Shown: piece by piece, positions 34,120 to 43,604 of the stretch
Layout of the letters: every line of letters starts with the position of its first letter
Numbering within the stretch: the stretch's first letter is position 1
Made by a program: the position numbers and the translations under genes
The notes under the pieces: generated by a model
What the model saw: the letters and a program-made list of their open reading frames with translations, nothing else
Databases searched by the model: none
What the model was told of the DNA's origin: nothing
Source: CAVPRW01 sp046727435 [NCBI: bacterium]
Lineage (GTDB): Bacteria > Tectomicrobia > Entotheonellia > J063
NCBI GenBank assembly: GCA_046727435.1
Contig: JBKPCR010000145.1
Location: 1 to 46,252 of the forward strand
DNA length: 46,252 nucleotides
Direction of reading: 5' to 3'

Positions 34120-36792
34120 TCACGCCGCTCCGCAGCAGCGCTTATATTTCTTGCCGCTGCCGCAGGGACATGGTTCGTTACGGCCAATCTTGCGCCCTTC
34201 GCGGCGCACCGGCGCGGGTTTTCCATCGCCGTTGCCCGCTGGCCCGCCACCCCGATGTTCGATATAACGAGGTCTGCGCCCCTCCATCTTCGGGACTGTT
34301 TCCTCAAGTTTCCCCGCCTGGATCTTAAACAGGTATGCCGTAATCTCGGTCTTAATAAGGCTCATCATCGCCGAGAAAATCTCGAAGGCTTCCCGCTTGT
34401 ATTCGTTCAGGGGGTTCTTCTGGGCATAGCCGCGCAGGCCAATGCCCTCCTTCAGGTGATCCATGGCCAGGAGGTGATCCTTCCAGCGGGTGTCGATGAG
34501 CTGCAGCATGATCACCTTTTCGAGGTGACGCATCATAGGCTCGCCCATCTGCGCTTCTTTCTGACCATAGCTCTGGCGCAAGCGCTCGAAAATGAACTCG
34601 CGCAAGGAGGGCAAATCGGCCCTGGTGCGGGGGAACTCCTGGACGTTGACCTCCACACCAAACTGCCGTTTGATGGCTTCTTGGAGGGCGACGAGGTCCC
34701 ATTCTTCCGGATGGAGGTCGGCGCTGAGCTGTTCCGCCACGAGGTCGTCGACGACTTCTTCCAGCATCTCCAGGAATGTGTCTTTCAGCTGATCGGCGCC
34801 TAACACCTGGGTGCGCAGCTCGTAGATCACCTCGCGCTGTTTATTCATCACATCGTCGTATTCGAGGAGGTGCTTGCGGATTTCGAAGTTGTGGCCTTCG
34901 ACTTTCCGCTGCGCCCCTTCGATGGCTTTGGTGATCATGCGATGTTCAATCGGCTCGCCCTCGACCATGCCTAGTTTGCCCATGATGGACGACAACCGAT
35001 CCGAGCCAAAGATGCGCAGCAGATCATCTTCGAGGGATAGGTAAAAGCGCGAGGACCCCGGATCACCTTGCCGGCCAGCGCGGCCGCGCAGCTGGTTGTC
35101 GATGCGCCGGCTTTCGTGGCGCTCCGTGCCGATGATATGCAGGCCGCCGAGGTCTCCTGCATGCAATACCAACTCACGTTCGTGGTCGGTTTGGGCTTTG
35201 ATCTCGGCGTACACCGCCTGCCATTCGTCAGTAGCCACGTTGGTGAGATCGAGACCCCGTTGGCGGAGCTCCTCACGCGTACGAAATTCAGCATTGCCAC
35301 CCAACAGAATATCGGTTCCACGTCCGGCCATGTTGGTGGCAATGGTCACTGCCTGATAGCGTCCAGCCTGGGCGACGATTTCCGCCTCCCGCTCGTGCTG
35401 CTTTGCATTCAGGACATTGTGGGGAATACCACGGTGGCGCAGCAGTCGGCTGAGGAGCTCCGACTTCTCGATGGAGATGGTGCCCACCAGGGCTGGACGA
35501 CCGATGGCATAGAGCTCCTCGATCTCGTCCACCACCGCCGTAAACTTCTCCCCCTCCGTGCGGAAGACCACGTCTGGGTAGTTGTGGCGGATCAGCGTGC
35601 GATTGGGCGGGATGACCATGACGTCGAGGTTATAGATGGTGTGGAACTCCTGGGCCTCGGTGTCGGCAGTACCGGTCATGCCCGCCAGTTTGGTGTACAT
35701 GCGGAAGTAATTCTGGAAGGTGATCGTCGCCAACGTCTGGTTTTCATTGGCAATCTTCACTTTTTCCTTGGCTTCCACGGCTTGATGGAGCCCATCGCTC
35801 CAGCGTCGGCCCGGCATCAGGCGGCCGGTGAACTCATCGACGATGATGACTTCACCGGTCTTCACGACATAATCCACGTCTTTCTTGAACAGTGCATGCG
35901 CCCGCAGGGCTTGTGTGACGTGGTGGAGAATCTCGATGTTATGCGGATCGTAGAGGTTCTCCACATGCAACAGATCCTCGACGTGCTGCACCCCTTCTTC
36001 AGTTAAAATCACCGACCGCGCCTTTTCGTCGATGGTGTAGTCGTCCTCCTTCTTGAGCCGTGGGATGATGCGGTCGATGCGGTAGTATAAGTCTGTCGAT
36101 TGCTCCGCAGGTCCGGAGATGATCAAGGGTGTCCGGGCTTCGTCGATCAGGATACTATCCACCTCATCAACGATGGCGTAATGCAGCTCCCGTTGCACAC
36201 AATCATCCAGGGCAAACTTCATGTGGTCGCGGAGATAATCGAAGCCGAATTCATTGTTGGTGCCATAGACGATGTCCGCCTGGTAAGCCTGTTTGCGGGC
36301 GGCGTCATCCATATCGTGCTGAATCGTCCCTGTCGTCAACCCAAGCATCCGGTAGAGAGGGCCCATCCACTCCGTGTCACGTCGGGCCAGATAGTCATTC
36401 ACGGTGACAACGTGAACGCCCCGACCGGTCAGGGCATTCACGTAGGCAGGCAGGGTCGCCACCAGCGTCTTGCCTTCACCGGTCGCCATCTCGGCGATTT
36501 TTCCTTCGTGCAAGACGATCCCACCGATGAGTTGCGTATCGAAATGGCGCATATGCAGCACGCGTTTGGCCGCTTCGCGCCCCACGGCGAAGGCTTCCGG
36601 GAGCAACTCGTCGATGGTCTCGCCCTGCTCGAGGCGCTCGCGAAATTCGGCCGTCTTTGCACGGAGCTCGGCGTCGGAGAGCGGTACAACCTCTGCCTCA
36701 AGCTGACTAATGCGCTCGGCCAGTGGACGAATCCGCCGCAACTCGCGCTCGTTTTTGCTAGGGATGATTTTTGGAAGAAGCCAACTTAGCAT
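34120..36792 (-). CDS. secA: Preprotein translocase ATPase SecA
   Basis: About 890 residues, full length. SecA drives protein export through SecYEG at the inner membrane. Visible: [20 protein letters not shown] start, nucleotide-binding [40 protein letters not shown], the second helicase half with [17 protein letters not shown] and [20 protein letters not shown], and the C-terminal zinc tail [20 protein letters not shown] that binds SecB and ribosomes. ATG 36792 resembles the usual SecA start and has GAGGG about ten bases upstream; ATG 36801 is an alternative. Single-copy housekeeping gene; the complete motif set argues it is functional. Confidence 0.98.
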   Translation of the reverse strand: MLSWLLPKIIPSKNERELRRIRPLAERISQLEAEVVPLSDAELRAKTAEFRERLEQGETIDELLPEAFAVGREAAKRVLHMRHFDTQLIGGIVLHEGKIAEMATGEGKTLVATLPAYVNALTGRGVHVVTVNDYLARRDTEWMGPLYRMLGLTTGTIQHDMDDAARKQAYQADIVYGTNNEFGFDYLRDHMKFALDDCVQRELHYAIVDEVDSILIDEARTPLIISGPAEQSTDLYYRIDRIIPRLKKEDDYTIDEKARSVILTEEGVQHVEDLLHVENLYDPHNIEILHHVTQALRAHALFKKDVDYVVKTGEVIIVDEFTGRLMPGRRWSDGLHQAVEAKEKVKIANENQTLATITFQNYFRMYTKLAGMTGTADTEAQEFHTIYNLDVMVIPPNRTLIRHNYPDVVFRTEGEKFTAVVDEIEELYAIGRPALVGTISIEKSELLSRLLRHRGIPHNVLNAKQHEREAEIVAQAGRYQAVTIATNMAGRGTDILLGGNAEFRTREELRQRGLDLTNVATDEWQAVYAEIKAQTDHERELVLHAGDLGGLHIIGTERHESRRIDNQLRGRAGRQGDPGSSRFYLSLEDDLLRIFGSDRLSSIMGKLGMVEGEPIEHRMITKAIEGAQRKVEGHNFEIRKHLLEYDDVMNKQREVIYELRTQVLGADQLKDTFLEMLEEVVDDLVAEQLSADLHPEEWDLVALQEAIKRQFGVEVNVQEFPRTRADLPSLREFIFERLRQSYGQKEAQMGEPMMRHLEKVIMLQLIDTRWKDHLLAMDHLKEGIGLRGYAQKNPLNEYKREAFEIFSAMMSLIKTEITAYLFKIQAGKLEETVPKMEGRRPRYIEHRGGGPAGNGDGKPAPVRREGRKIGRNEPCPCGSGKKYKRCCGAA

Positions 36793-37225
36793 CGCTTGCA
36801 TGCCCTCTTTCGTCATCAAACGTTGCGGAGACAGTATACCCAGAGGCCTCCACACGTCAGGACAGATATCATATCCCCATCACTGCAGATCCATGGCAGT
36901 CAGTATGCCTGGCCTTGCCCGCCAAGGCAAGTCTGTAGGGTACAATGCGGCCGTCCGCATGCAACGGGACACGGGGCAACAAGCGGCGAGGCATATGCTC
37001 TGAGGCTGGGAGCGCTTCCCCGTGGCTGGCATTCCTGGGGTGATTGGCAAGCCGACGGTCCGTGATGCGACGCTCACCTGCCTACCCGAGAGGACAAAGC
37101 AGAGGGTAAGTCAGGTGGCCCTAGGCTAGCATGGCTCATCTCCTCTGTCAAGCGTTTTGTCGCCGCGCAGAGCAGCTCATGTCCATGGGTTCGCAGACGT
37201 GCAGTACGCCTGCAGACAGGCACGC
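36793..37225. other. Intergenic region upstream of secA
   Basis: No gene supported. It holds the secA promoter region (just right of 36800) and GC-rich DNA after the small secreted-protein gene. Short frames here lack motifs. Confidence 0.4.
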
Positions 37226-37498
37226 TCAGCGCTGGCGGACGTTTGGTCGTGGCTGCCGATAGAGGGGTGGAGGTTTCTGGGGCCCGGAGGGAAACATCTG
37301 CTGCATCTCCCAGTCCCTGAAGATCGGGCGATAGCGCGTCGTATAGTATGCACCATTGCTACAAACGGTGCGATATTCCTGCACGGATTCGATGAAGACG
37401 GACGAGCACGATGCGGCTGGCGCCGTGGCCTCAGCGCCGCGTGGTACACTGAGCCATCCTATGACCAACAGAAGTCCTATCAATCGTCCGGCGTTCAT
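37226..37498 (-). CDS. Small exported hypothetical protein
   Basis: 90 residues with a Sec signal peptide (RLIGLLLVIGWLSVPRGAEA) and a mature part of about 65 residues with two Cys (APAASCSSVFIES, YRTVCSNG), likely a disulfide. Proline-rich C-terminus. No known family. It begins 19 bases after the stop of the upstream gene on the same strand, so it is likely co-transcribed. Ribosome binding site weak. Confidence 0.6.
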   Translation of the reverse strand: MNAGRLIGLLLVIGWLSVPRGAEATAPAASCSSVFIESVQEYRTVCSNGAYYTTRYRPIFRDWEMQQMFPSGPQKPPPLYRQPRPNVRQR

Positions 37499-37516
37499 AT
37501 TCGACGGCTTTTCGTG

Positions 37517-38335
37517 TCAGAGCGGATGCTGGACCGACAACTCCGCCGCACACCCCACCCGTCGACCCCACCACTCTGGGCCTTCGCGCACGTAGGCCCA
37601 CTCGGGATTCTGCGCCGCATCCCGCAAGCCGGCCATGACAGCGCGGAAGATCGGCGCATCGGCGTCGGCGAATTCAAAGTACCCGACGAAATCGTAGCGA
37701 CCCTCTTGTCCATAACCGTCGGGGGCATGATAGAGGCGGCGGTTGATGCAAGGGATGCCGGCCTCGGCGGCGAGGGCATGCCCCTTGGCGATCATCTGCC
37801 CACTGTCATTATAACGCGGGAGGAAAAGACTTTCACGGCGCATCCAGTGCATGGCCCACCAGTCGGCGGTCTTGCGTTGAGGCGTCACCACTCCCAGCGG
37901 AAATCGCCTCCCCGGTCCAGGCGGAAGCGCCGGGGTATAGGCAAACTGGGTCATGGCATAACTGGTATAGCTACGCGGCCGCTGGACCCCCGCCCAGGTT
38001 TCAACCGCTCCTCCACGCGGCATGATCAAGGCCCGCAGTCCCTCCTCATAGGCCAGAAGCGGTTCGGGCGAGGCAGCTTCGAGACGGATAAGGCAGCTCG
38101 CCTGCGACAGTGCCGGATGCGGCAGGTCGTGCTCCTGACCGAACGCAGGCTCAGCCCGTAGCAGCTGCAAGCGCCCCCGCTTGAACGCCTCCTCCGAGGG
38201 GTTTCCTTCCACCTCATGCATGTTTTCCAGCCCCGACCCAAGGCCATCGATCGCTGCGGCTAGCTCGGCATCGACCTCACCCTGGGGAAGGCTGACGAAC
38301 AGAAATCGACCATGCCCGACGATTTGGGTGGTCAT
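37517..38335 (-). CDS. Conserved hypothetical protein, possible dimeric alpha/beta-barrel (EthD/ABM-like)
   Basis: 272 residues from ATG 38335 (MTTQIVGHGRFLFVSLPQGE); the open frame reaches 38578 but its first 81 codons lack protein character. The C-terminal part, KTADWWAMHWMRRESLFLPR, GYFEFADADAPIFRAVMAGL, NPEWAYVREGPEWWGRRV, looks like a small ferredoxin-like barrel such as EthD/ABM proteins, but this is a tentative fold impression. Trp-rich. It precedes the small secreted gene and lies after the cyclophilin gene on the same strand. Function unknown. Confidence 0.6.
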   Translation of the reverse strand: MTTQIVGHGRFLFVSLPQGEVDAELAAAIDGLGSGLENMHEVEGNPSEEAFKRGRLQLLRAEPAFGQEHDLPHPALSQASCLIRLEAASPEPLLAYEEGLRALIMPRGGAVETWAGVQRPRSYTSYAMTQFAYTPALPPGPGRRFPLGVVTPQRKTADWWAMHWMRRESLFLPRYNDSGQMIAKGHALAAEAGIPCINRRLYHAPDGYGQEGRYDFVGYFEFADADAPIFRAVMAGLRDAAQNPEWAYVREGPEWWGRRVGCAAELSVQHPL

Positions 38336-38577
38336 ATGGAGATCAGCAGGATGCACAGCCCTTCCTCCAGTAGAGATATTCGTCGAAGAAACACACCTGG
38401 GCCGCCGTCTCCCCCGCTGTAACCGCTTATGTCGCCGCACCATCCGAGGAAAGAGGGTGCAAAGAGGTACCAAATGAGTATATTGGTGCGCGACTGCGTG
38501 CTGCCCAATGGGCTCTGCTTCCTCTGCCGGGGGCGTACTGGGGAAGCCTCGGGTGGGGGGAGAGAGCATCGCAGTCA

Positions 38578-39075
38578 CTAGGAGGCAGGTGCCACTTCAA
38601 TCGTGACCTGCTCCATGGTCACTGCCGCACGCGGGCGGTCGTTGGCATCGGTTGGCATGGAAGCGATGGCATCCACGATCTCCTGGCCTTCGGTGACGCG
38701 GCCGAAGATGGTGTAGTGGGGTGGCAGGGGATAGTCGACGTGCATAATGAAGAACTGCGAACCGTTGGTGTTTGGCCCGGCGTTAGCCATGGCGACCGTC
38801 CCCAGTTTATACCCACGCTGGTACACTGCCGATGACGCATCGATCTCATCGTCAAAGCGCCCGCCCCAGGCCGATTGACCGCCACGCCCAGTGCCGGTCG
38901 GGTCGCCTCCTTGAATCATAAAACCCTTGATCACCCGGTGAAAGATCACCCCGTTATAGTAGCCGCGCTCGGCCAGCATCGCGAAGTTCTCGGTCGTCTT
39001 GGGGGCATCTTCCTCCAATAATTCAAAACGGATTGTGCCGTAATTGGTGCGAACGACAGCGCTGCGATTCGCCAT
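38578..39075 (-). CDS. Cyclophilin-type peptidyl-prolyl isomerase
   Basis: 165 residues, a cytoplasmic PpiB-like isomerase that speeds protein folding. Hallmarks: VRTNYGTIRFELLEEDAPKT, YYNGVIFHRVIKGFMIQGGD (with the catalytic Arg in FHR), AMANAGPNTNGSQFFI (active-site pattern) and IFGRVTEGQEIVDAI. No signal peptide. An AAAGGAG ribosome binding site precedes ATG 39075. Divergent from the MFS gene. Confidence 0.96.
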   Translation of the reverse strand: MANRSAVVRTNYGTIRFELLEEDAPKTTENFAMLAERGYYNGVIFHRVIKGFMIQGGDPTGTGRGGQSAWGGRFDDEIDASSAVYQRGYKLGTVAMANAGPNTNGSQFFIMHVDYPLPPHYTIFGRVTEGQEIVDAIASMPTDANDRPRAAVTMEQVTIEVAPAS

Positions 39076-39255
39076 GAATTAGGCTCCTTTACCGGTGAGA
39101 TACCGGCCAGATGTATGACCTCATCGCGCTGCTAAACAGCAACGTGTACAACGTTAGGCACGGCAAGGCAGCATACACGCCACCCGGCATCATGTCAACG
39201 CAAGCGGCCGGTGGTGTGCCGTGCGTTCCCCCTCGTTTCTCGCCTCAGAAGGACG

Positions 39256-40536
39256 ATGCGCTTGCGTAAGCCCCGGCTATACTATGGCTGGATGGTCGTC
39301 GCCATCGGATTTCTCACCATGATGCTCATTATGGGCATTTTCTTCTCGTCCGGAGTGCTCTTTGCGGCGATCATTGCCGACTTGGGGTGGAGTCGAGCTT
39401 CAGCCTCATTGCCCTTTTCGGTGGCGTTGATTTCCTACGCCGGCACCGCCTGGTTAGCAGGGCGACTCTTCGATCGCTACGGACCGCGTCGGCTTTTCCC
39501 CCTGGGAGCGATCTGTCTGGGAGTCGGCCTCATCGTCAGCGCACAGATGCAGGCACCCTGGCAGCTCTGTCTGAGTTGGGGGGTGTTGGTGGCGCAGGGT
39601 TATAATCTGGGCGGGTTTGCCCCACACCTGGCGCTGGCGGCGCTATGGTTCACCCGGCGTCGCGGGATCGCCACCGGGATGATCCTCAGCGGGGCGAGCG
39701 TCGGGGGAGTGGTCATTGTGCCGACGGCGCAGTACCTCGTCGACGCCTACGGCTGGCGTGCGGCCTATACGCTGCTGGGAATCGCGGCGATGGCCTGCCT
39801 GGTGCCTCTGAACGCCATTTGGCAATACCATAAGCCGGCCGACCTCGGTCTGCATCCGGATGGGGCAACGGCCCCGCCGATTAGGGTCCATCCCCCTGCG
39901 GTAGCGTCGTCTGCGGCGCCCTGGACGCTCCGGCGGGCGATGGGCACCAGACGCTTCTGGTTGTTGTTTGTCCTGGTCTGTTGCTTGGGGTGGTCGTCGA
40001 ATATCATCAGTGTGCATCAAATCGCCCACATGATCAGCAACGGCGTTCCGAGTCTGATGGCGGCTTCCATGATCAGCATGTTAAGCCTGCTGCGCGCCGC
40101 CAGCAGCACTATTGGCGGTGGACTCTCAGATCGGTTCGGCCGGGAGGTGATCTTTACCCTTGGCACGCTGCTGTGCTGCCTTGGCCTCACCGTGATGGCG
40201 CTGTTGAGCCCACCTGCGTCCGTGTGGCTGCTATACTGCTATGCCCTGACCTTTGGGGTGGGCAATGGTGTCTTCGCCTCCGCCTACGCCGGAGCGACAG
40301 CGGACCTGTTTTTGGGGCCATCTCTGGGGACTATTTTAGGTCTTCTCGAGCTGGGCTGGGGACTGGGGGGATTTGCTGGCTCGTGGTTTGGTGGCTATTG
40401 GTATGATCGCTGGGGTAGCTATCACGAGGCCTTTGCCTTGACCATCAGCGTCAGTCTCCTCGGCTGTGTGGCGATGTGGTTAGCCGCACCGCGCCGCCTG
40501 AAGCAGGACCGGTATGCGCGTCCCCCGGACCGCTGA
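39256..40536 (+). CDS. MFS transporter (monocarboxylate/oxalate-formate-like)
   Basis: 426 residues with about twelve membrane helices. YYGWMVVAIGFLTMMLIMGI is the classic start of the oxalate/formate and monocarboxylate branch, and the loop motif GRLFDRYGPRRLFPLGAIC sits between helices 2 and 3. A long cytoplasmic loop (about 185-225) separates the halves. ATG 39256 has AGAAGGA close upstream; the earlier ATG 39211 has no such signal. Inner membrane; substrate probably a small carboxylate, which is inference. Confidence 0.9.
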   Translation: MRLRKPRLYYGWMVVAIGFLTMMLIMGIFFSSGVLFAAIIADLGWSRASASLPFSVALISYAGTAWLAGRLFDRYGPRRLFPLGAICLGVGLIVSAQMQAPWQLCLSWGVLVAQGYNLGGFAPHLALAALWFTRRRGIATGMILSGASVGGVVIVPTAQYLVDAYGWRAAYTLLGIAAMACLVPLNAIWQYHKPADLGLHPDGATAPPIRVHPPAVASSAAPWTLRRAMGTRRFWLLFVLVCCLGWSSNIISVHQIAHMISNGVPSLMAASMISMLSLLRAASSTIGGGLSDRFGREVIFTLGTLLCCLGLTVMALLSPPASVWLLYCYALTFGVGNGVFASAYAGATADLFLGPSLGTILGLLELGWGLGGFAGSWFGGYWYDRWGSYHEAFALTISVSLLGCVAMWLAAPRRLKQDRYARPPDR

Positions 40537-40820
40537 TGGCCATTGGCGATGAGAGGTCAGAGTGCCTCATGAATCCAGACACTACGTCAAGGATAGCTTT
40601 CCATGCTCGCTGGCAGAGGGTACCATCGCGCCGTGTTGAGGCTGATTGCATAGGTAATTCGTCTCGTTCCCTCTCCCGGAGGGGGCTTTGCACAATAACT
40701 CAAAATTGAGCGTGCTGTTGATAATTGTAGATCGCAAACGATCCAAAAAATGAGCCCAAAATTGACTTATTGTGCAAAGCCCCCGGAGGGAGAGGGCGGG
40801 GGTGAGGGAGGAAGCAACAT
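40537..40820. other. Spacer with REP-like palindrome split by a MITE
   Basis: No gene. CCCTCTCCC (40669-40677) and GGGAGAGGG (40788-40796) are the two arms of a REP-like palindrome. They would be continuous around GGA if the 104-bp element between them were removed. The right arm continues into GGTGAGGGAGG, which doubles as the ribosome binding site of the next gene. Confidence 0.7.
40681..40784. mobile_element. 104-bp MITE-like element with perfect 18-bp terminal inverted repeats
   Basis: The ends are GGGGGCTTTGCACAATAA and its exact reverse complement (40767-40784); a further TCAA matches after one mismatch. The core is AT-rich with no ORF. GGA on both sides (40678-40680 and 40785-40787) looks like a 3-bp target duplication. 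The insertion point is the exact centre of a palindrome. The ends resemble IS termini, but no transposase is in the window, so it would need one in trans. Family not assigned. Confidence 0.8.
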
Positions 40821-41825
40821 ATGCCGCATACTATGCAAGCAAAATTTGGGCTGAGCCTGTCGAATCGGGCCGTACTGTTCGGCTGGGCCAGCCTCGATGA
40901 CCTGCTCGACGCCGCTCAGATGGCAGAGCGGTCGGGCTATTTCTACGGCATCTGGGTGGGGGACAACCTGCTCTCCAAACCACGGGCCGAGGCTATCGTC
41001 ACCCTCTCCGCCATCGCGGCCCGGACGCACCAGGTGAAGCTCGGAACCATCTGCCTGGCCAGCTTCCCACTGCGCGATCCCATCTTGTTAGCAATCCAGT
41101 GGGCCAGCCTCGACCTGTTATCGAAGGGTCGCACCATCCTGGCGGTGTGCAACGGCGGCTCAGCGATAGATGGACCACCATTCGCCCATGAGCTGGAGGT
41201 GATGGGGGTGAAGTCGCAGGAGCGCGTCGGCCGTGTCGTGGAGGGAATGATGGTTCTGCGTCGTCTGTGGAGTGAAGCGCGTGTCTCCCATCAAGGGCGA
41301 TATTTCCGATTCACCGATGTCGAGCTGTTGCCGAAACCCGTGCAGCAACCGGTGCCGATCTACATGGCCATCAACCCCCGTGAGGCACGCGTAGATGCGG
41401 CGACCATCGATCGCATCCTGCATCGTATTGCGGTCCACGCCGACGGCTGGCAGACCGACGCCACGCCGGTGGATACGTTCCACCAGCGCTTCGACACCAT
41501 CCGTGACTACGCCGCGCGCCAGGGGCGCGATCCGGCCAGCCTTGAGTCCTGCCTCCACCTGATGGTGAACATCAACGACGACCGCGACATCGCGTTCCGG
41601 GAGGCCGAGACCTTTCTTCGCTCCTACTACGGCGCCGGAGCGGTATCCCACGAGCGTGCCGAGCTATGGTTGGCCTACGGCCCGCCCGCGGCGGTGATCG
41701 ACAAGATCCAGGCCTACATCGACGCCGGCTGCACCACACCGGTGCTCCGCTTCGTCTCACCACATCTCAAAGAGCAATTGCAGCGCTGTATCGAGGAGGT
41801 CTTACCGGCATTCCGTGTGAGGTGA
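40821..41825 (+). CDS. Luciferase-like (LLM) flavin/F420-dependent oxidoreductase
   Basis: 334 residues of the bacterial-luciferase TIM-barrel superfamily. KFGLSLSNRAVLFGWASLDD, GIWVGDNLLSKPRAEAIVTL, TLSAIAARTHQVKLGTICLA, VEGMMVLRRLWSEARVSHQG and YFRFTDVELLPKPVQQPVPI are standard. Cofactor could be FMN or F420. The ribosome binding site GGGAGG derives from the REP-like repeat just upstream, so the nearby insertion may affect its expression. ATG 40821 or 40833. Substrate unknown. Confidence 0.9.
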   Translation: MPHTMQAKFGLSLSNRAVLFGWASLDDLLDAAQMAERSGYFYGIWVGDNLLSKPRAEAIVTLSAIAARTHQVKLGTICLASFPLRDPILLAIQWASLDLLSKGRTILAVCNGGSAIDGPPFAHELEVMGVKSQERVGRVVEGMMVLRRLWSEARVSHQGRYFRFTDVELLPKPVQQPVPIYMAINPREARVDAATIDRILHRIAVHADGWQTDATPVDTFHQRFDTIRDYAARQGRDPASLESCLHLMVNINDDRDIAFREAETFLRSYYGAGAVSHERAELWLAYGPPAAVIDKIQAYIDAGCTTPVLRFVSPHLKEQLQRCIEEVLPAFRVR

Positions 41826-42096
41826 CGAGAGCCAACCCTCACCAAGTCTTTGGAAAGCCCGCAAATTGCGATGGACGTCTCAGCCCTTTTCGAGTAGATT
41901 TATGGCGTATTTACGATGAAGTACTGGAAGAGTTGGGGATTAGTCGAGCGGATATCGAGGCATTGGTAGAGGTTTGCGCAATCTAGCCCTGGTACCACAG
42001 TTGTACATGTGCCTCTGCCATAGGCGGGGCTTCGTCCCGCGCAATGCTTACCTGGGATAGAAAAATGCAAGTACCAGAGTCTCTAGCCGAAGGGTT
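41826..42096 (+). other. Possible coding relic (to 41986), then spacer
   Basis: The frame ending at 41986 reads FGKPANCDGRLSPFRVDLWR, IYDEVLEELGISRADIEALV and stops. The last 30 residues have protein-like composition (helical, charged) and may be the tail of a lost gene. No start or ribosome binding site. 41987-42096 shows nothing. Confidence 0.35.
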
Positions 42097-42384
42097 GTGG
42101 TGCGGATTCTTCCCTCTCTGGTGCAAGTGACCACAAGTGCCGGAGGGAGGCTCACAGGGTCCACCCAGTATGGTTTGCCCCAAGCCATTAGCCGAGCAGG
42201 ATCGGGTGTTAGTCCCCGGGCAATCTTGGATGCTGTGCGCAATCCGCAGCAGGTCATCCAGAGAGCTGGTGGCATCACTGAGTATGTTGGTAAGGTAGCT
42301 CGTGTCCGACTCAACCGCATGGGACAGGTTGTCACAGTGATTGCTACCAGTCGCCGGGATTTTCGCATACCTGGAGATGGATGA
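42097..42384 (+). CDS. Putative toxin-domain protein (polymorphic-toxin tip-like)
   Basis: Up to 95 codons from a GTG start with no clear ribosome binding site; the frame is open back to 42061. The core SPRAILDAVRNPQQVIQRAG, GITEYVGKVARVRLNRMGQV, VTVIATSR resembles compact C-terminal domains of contact-dependent/RHS toxins (helix-helix, then YVGK, VxLN, GKVVT strands). It overlaps the next ORF by four bases (ATGA), the coupling typical of toxin-immunity or toxin-antitoxin pairs. It may be an orphan tip cut from a larger toxin. Activity is unknown. Confidence 0.5.
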   Translation: MVRILPSLVQVTTSAGGRLTGSTQYGLPQAISRAGSGVSPRAILDAVRNPQQVIQRAGGITEYVGKVARVRLNRMGQVVTVIATSRRDFRIPGDG

Positions 42385-42713
42385 TGGCCAAGCAAAAACC
42401 GCTGCAGGCCACTCAATGCATTGCAGCGATTTTACGCGAGCGCGGTTCCCCTTTAGCAGAAGTGGTTGTAGACGGACTAGATGTGCGAGAGCTCCCTCGA
42501 CATGTTCGCGAGAAGATCGTCGATGAGTTGGGGGAGGAATTTTCGGCCAAGGGACTCAAGCCCGACAGTGAACCAAATGCCTATGGCCTTAAGATAGAAG
42601 CCTTGACCGATGCCTGTGGTCTGGCGTGGGACAATCTTCACGATCCCTCTAATGATCGCCATCCCGATGAGGCCCGGCCGCAAATACGGGGTAAGACAAA
42701 GGATTGCGAATAG
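42381..42713 (+). CDS. Hypothetical partner (immunity/antitoxin-like) of the toxin-domain ORF
   Basis: 110 codons from ATG 42381 (or 42384), overlapping the preceding stop. Acidic and helical: AEVVVDGLDVRELPRHVREK, IVDELGEEFSAKGLKPDSEP, NAYGLKIEALTDACGLAWDN. No family recognised. Small acidic proteins coupled to toxin domains are usually immunity proteins. A diverged copy of its last half lies at 43605-43763, as happens in immunity-gene arrays. Confidence 0.5.
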   Translation: MMAKQKPLQATQCIAAILRERGSPLAEVVVDGLDVRELPRHVREKIVDELGEEFSAKGLKPDSEPNAYGLKIEALTDACGLAWDNLHDPSNDRHPDEARPQIRGKTKDCE

Positions 42714-42736
42714 ATTGCTGCACAGGAGGACAACCG

Positions 42737-43000
42737 ATGCTCACCATACCCAAAGAACTGCAACAAGCCATACGTGCCTCACATGGCCGACTCCTTCGGC
42801 TTACCGATCCAGATACCCAGGCGGAATATGTGTTGCTCGAGGCCGAAATGTATGACCAGCTCCACGGATTACTGTACAACGACACCTCTCTGACACCCGA
42901 CGAGAGGCGCGCGATGCTTATCCAAGCTGGGTTACGTGCGGTGTGGGATGATCCAGAGATGGATGTCTATAACGACCTCGATCCGCGGCGACAGCCATGA
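42737..43000 (+). CDS. Type II antitoxin-like protein, partner of PemK/MazF
   Basis: 87 residues: MLTIPKELQQAIRASHGRLL, RLTDPDTQAEYVLLEAEMYD, QLHGLLYNDTSLTPDERRAM, ending with the acidic DDPEMDVYNDLDPRRQP that would wrap the toxin. AGGAGG precedes ATG 42737. It overlaps the toxin gene by four bases (ATGA), the standard antitoxin-first order. DNA-binding family not clear. Confidence 0.75.
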   Translation: MLTIPKELQQAIRASHGRLLRLTDPDTQAEYVLLEAEMYDQLHGLLYNDTSLTPDERRAMLIQAGLRAVWDDPEMDVYNDLDPRRQP

Positions 43001-43323
43001 AAGTCCGCCGTGGTGAGGTGGTGTTGGTCGACTTCCCCTATAGCGACCACACGGGAAGGAAGGTCTGTCCAGCGCTTGTTGTGCAAGCAGATGCGTGGAA
43101 TCAACGCCTGGACGATACCATTCTCGCGCTCATTACCAGTAGTCGGCATCGCAGAGTGGGCGCCGCCACGCAGTTGAGCATTGATATTACCACTGCAGAG
43201 GGGCAGCAAACTGGACTCCGGCTCAACTCGGTCATCCAATCCGAAAACCTGCTCACGTACGATCAAGCGCTCATTTTGCGTGTCCTGGGCCGTCTCTCGG
43301 CCACCAGCCATGGAGCAAATTGA
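42997..43323 (+). CDS. PemK/MazF-family toxin with frameshifted C-terminus
   Basis: 108 codons: MKVRRGEVVLVDFPYSDHTG, RKVCPALVVQADAWNQ, ILALITSSRHR and NSVIQSENLLTYDQALILRV are the hallmarks of this mRNA-cleaving endoribonuclease family (RGEVVLVDFPY start, RPALVV, ITS, S/T-x-I motif). The frame ends with LGRLSATSHGAN, but the +1 frame from 43310 reads MEQIDTCLKAALGIP and stops at 43355-43357, the usual MazF last helix. An extra base near 43306 has therefore replaced the final helix with three wrong residues. Activity may be weakened. Partner antitoxin upstream. Confidence 0.85.
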   Translation: MKVRRGEVVLVDFPYSDHTGRKVCPALVVQADAWNQRLDDTILALITSSRHRRVGAATQLSIDITTAEGQQTGLRLNSVIQSENLLTYDQALILRVLGRLSATSHGAN

Positions 43324-43604
43324 TACCTGTCTCAAGGCCGCCTTGGGCATTCCATAGGGGTGCTCCGGATGCATGCGATGGCCCCAGCCAAGCGGCAGAT
43401 AGCTAATCTTCCTTGTTGCCGAAGATTGACGCGCCATCGCAGGTCGCCCCCACAGCCACGATGCGCGCGTATAGGCGGTCGTGTGACGTGTCGTGGTTGA
43501 CCCCACCCCTCGTGGCCTATCGCTCTCGGCGGCGTTTGCTGGTTTGCCTCTTGACAACCAGGGGCCTGCTCACGGTGAGGTGAAGGAAATCCTAGCGGCA
43601 TTCG

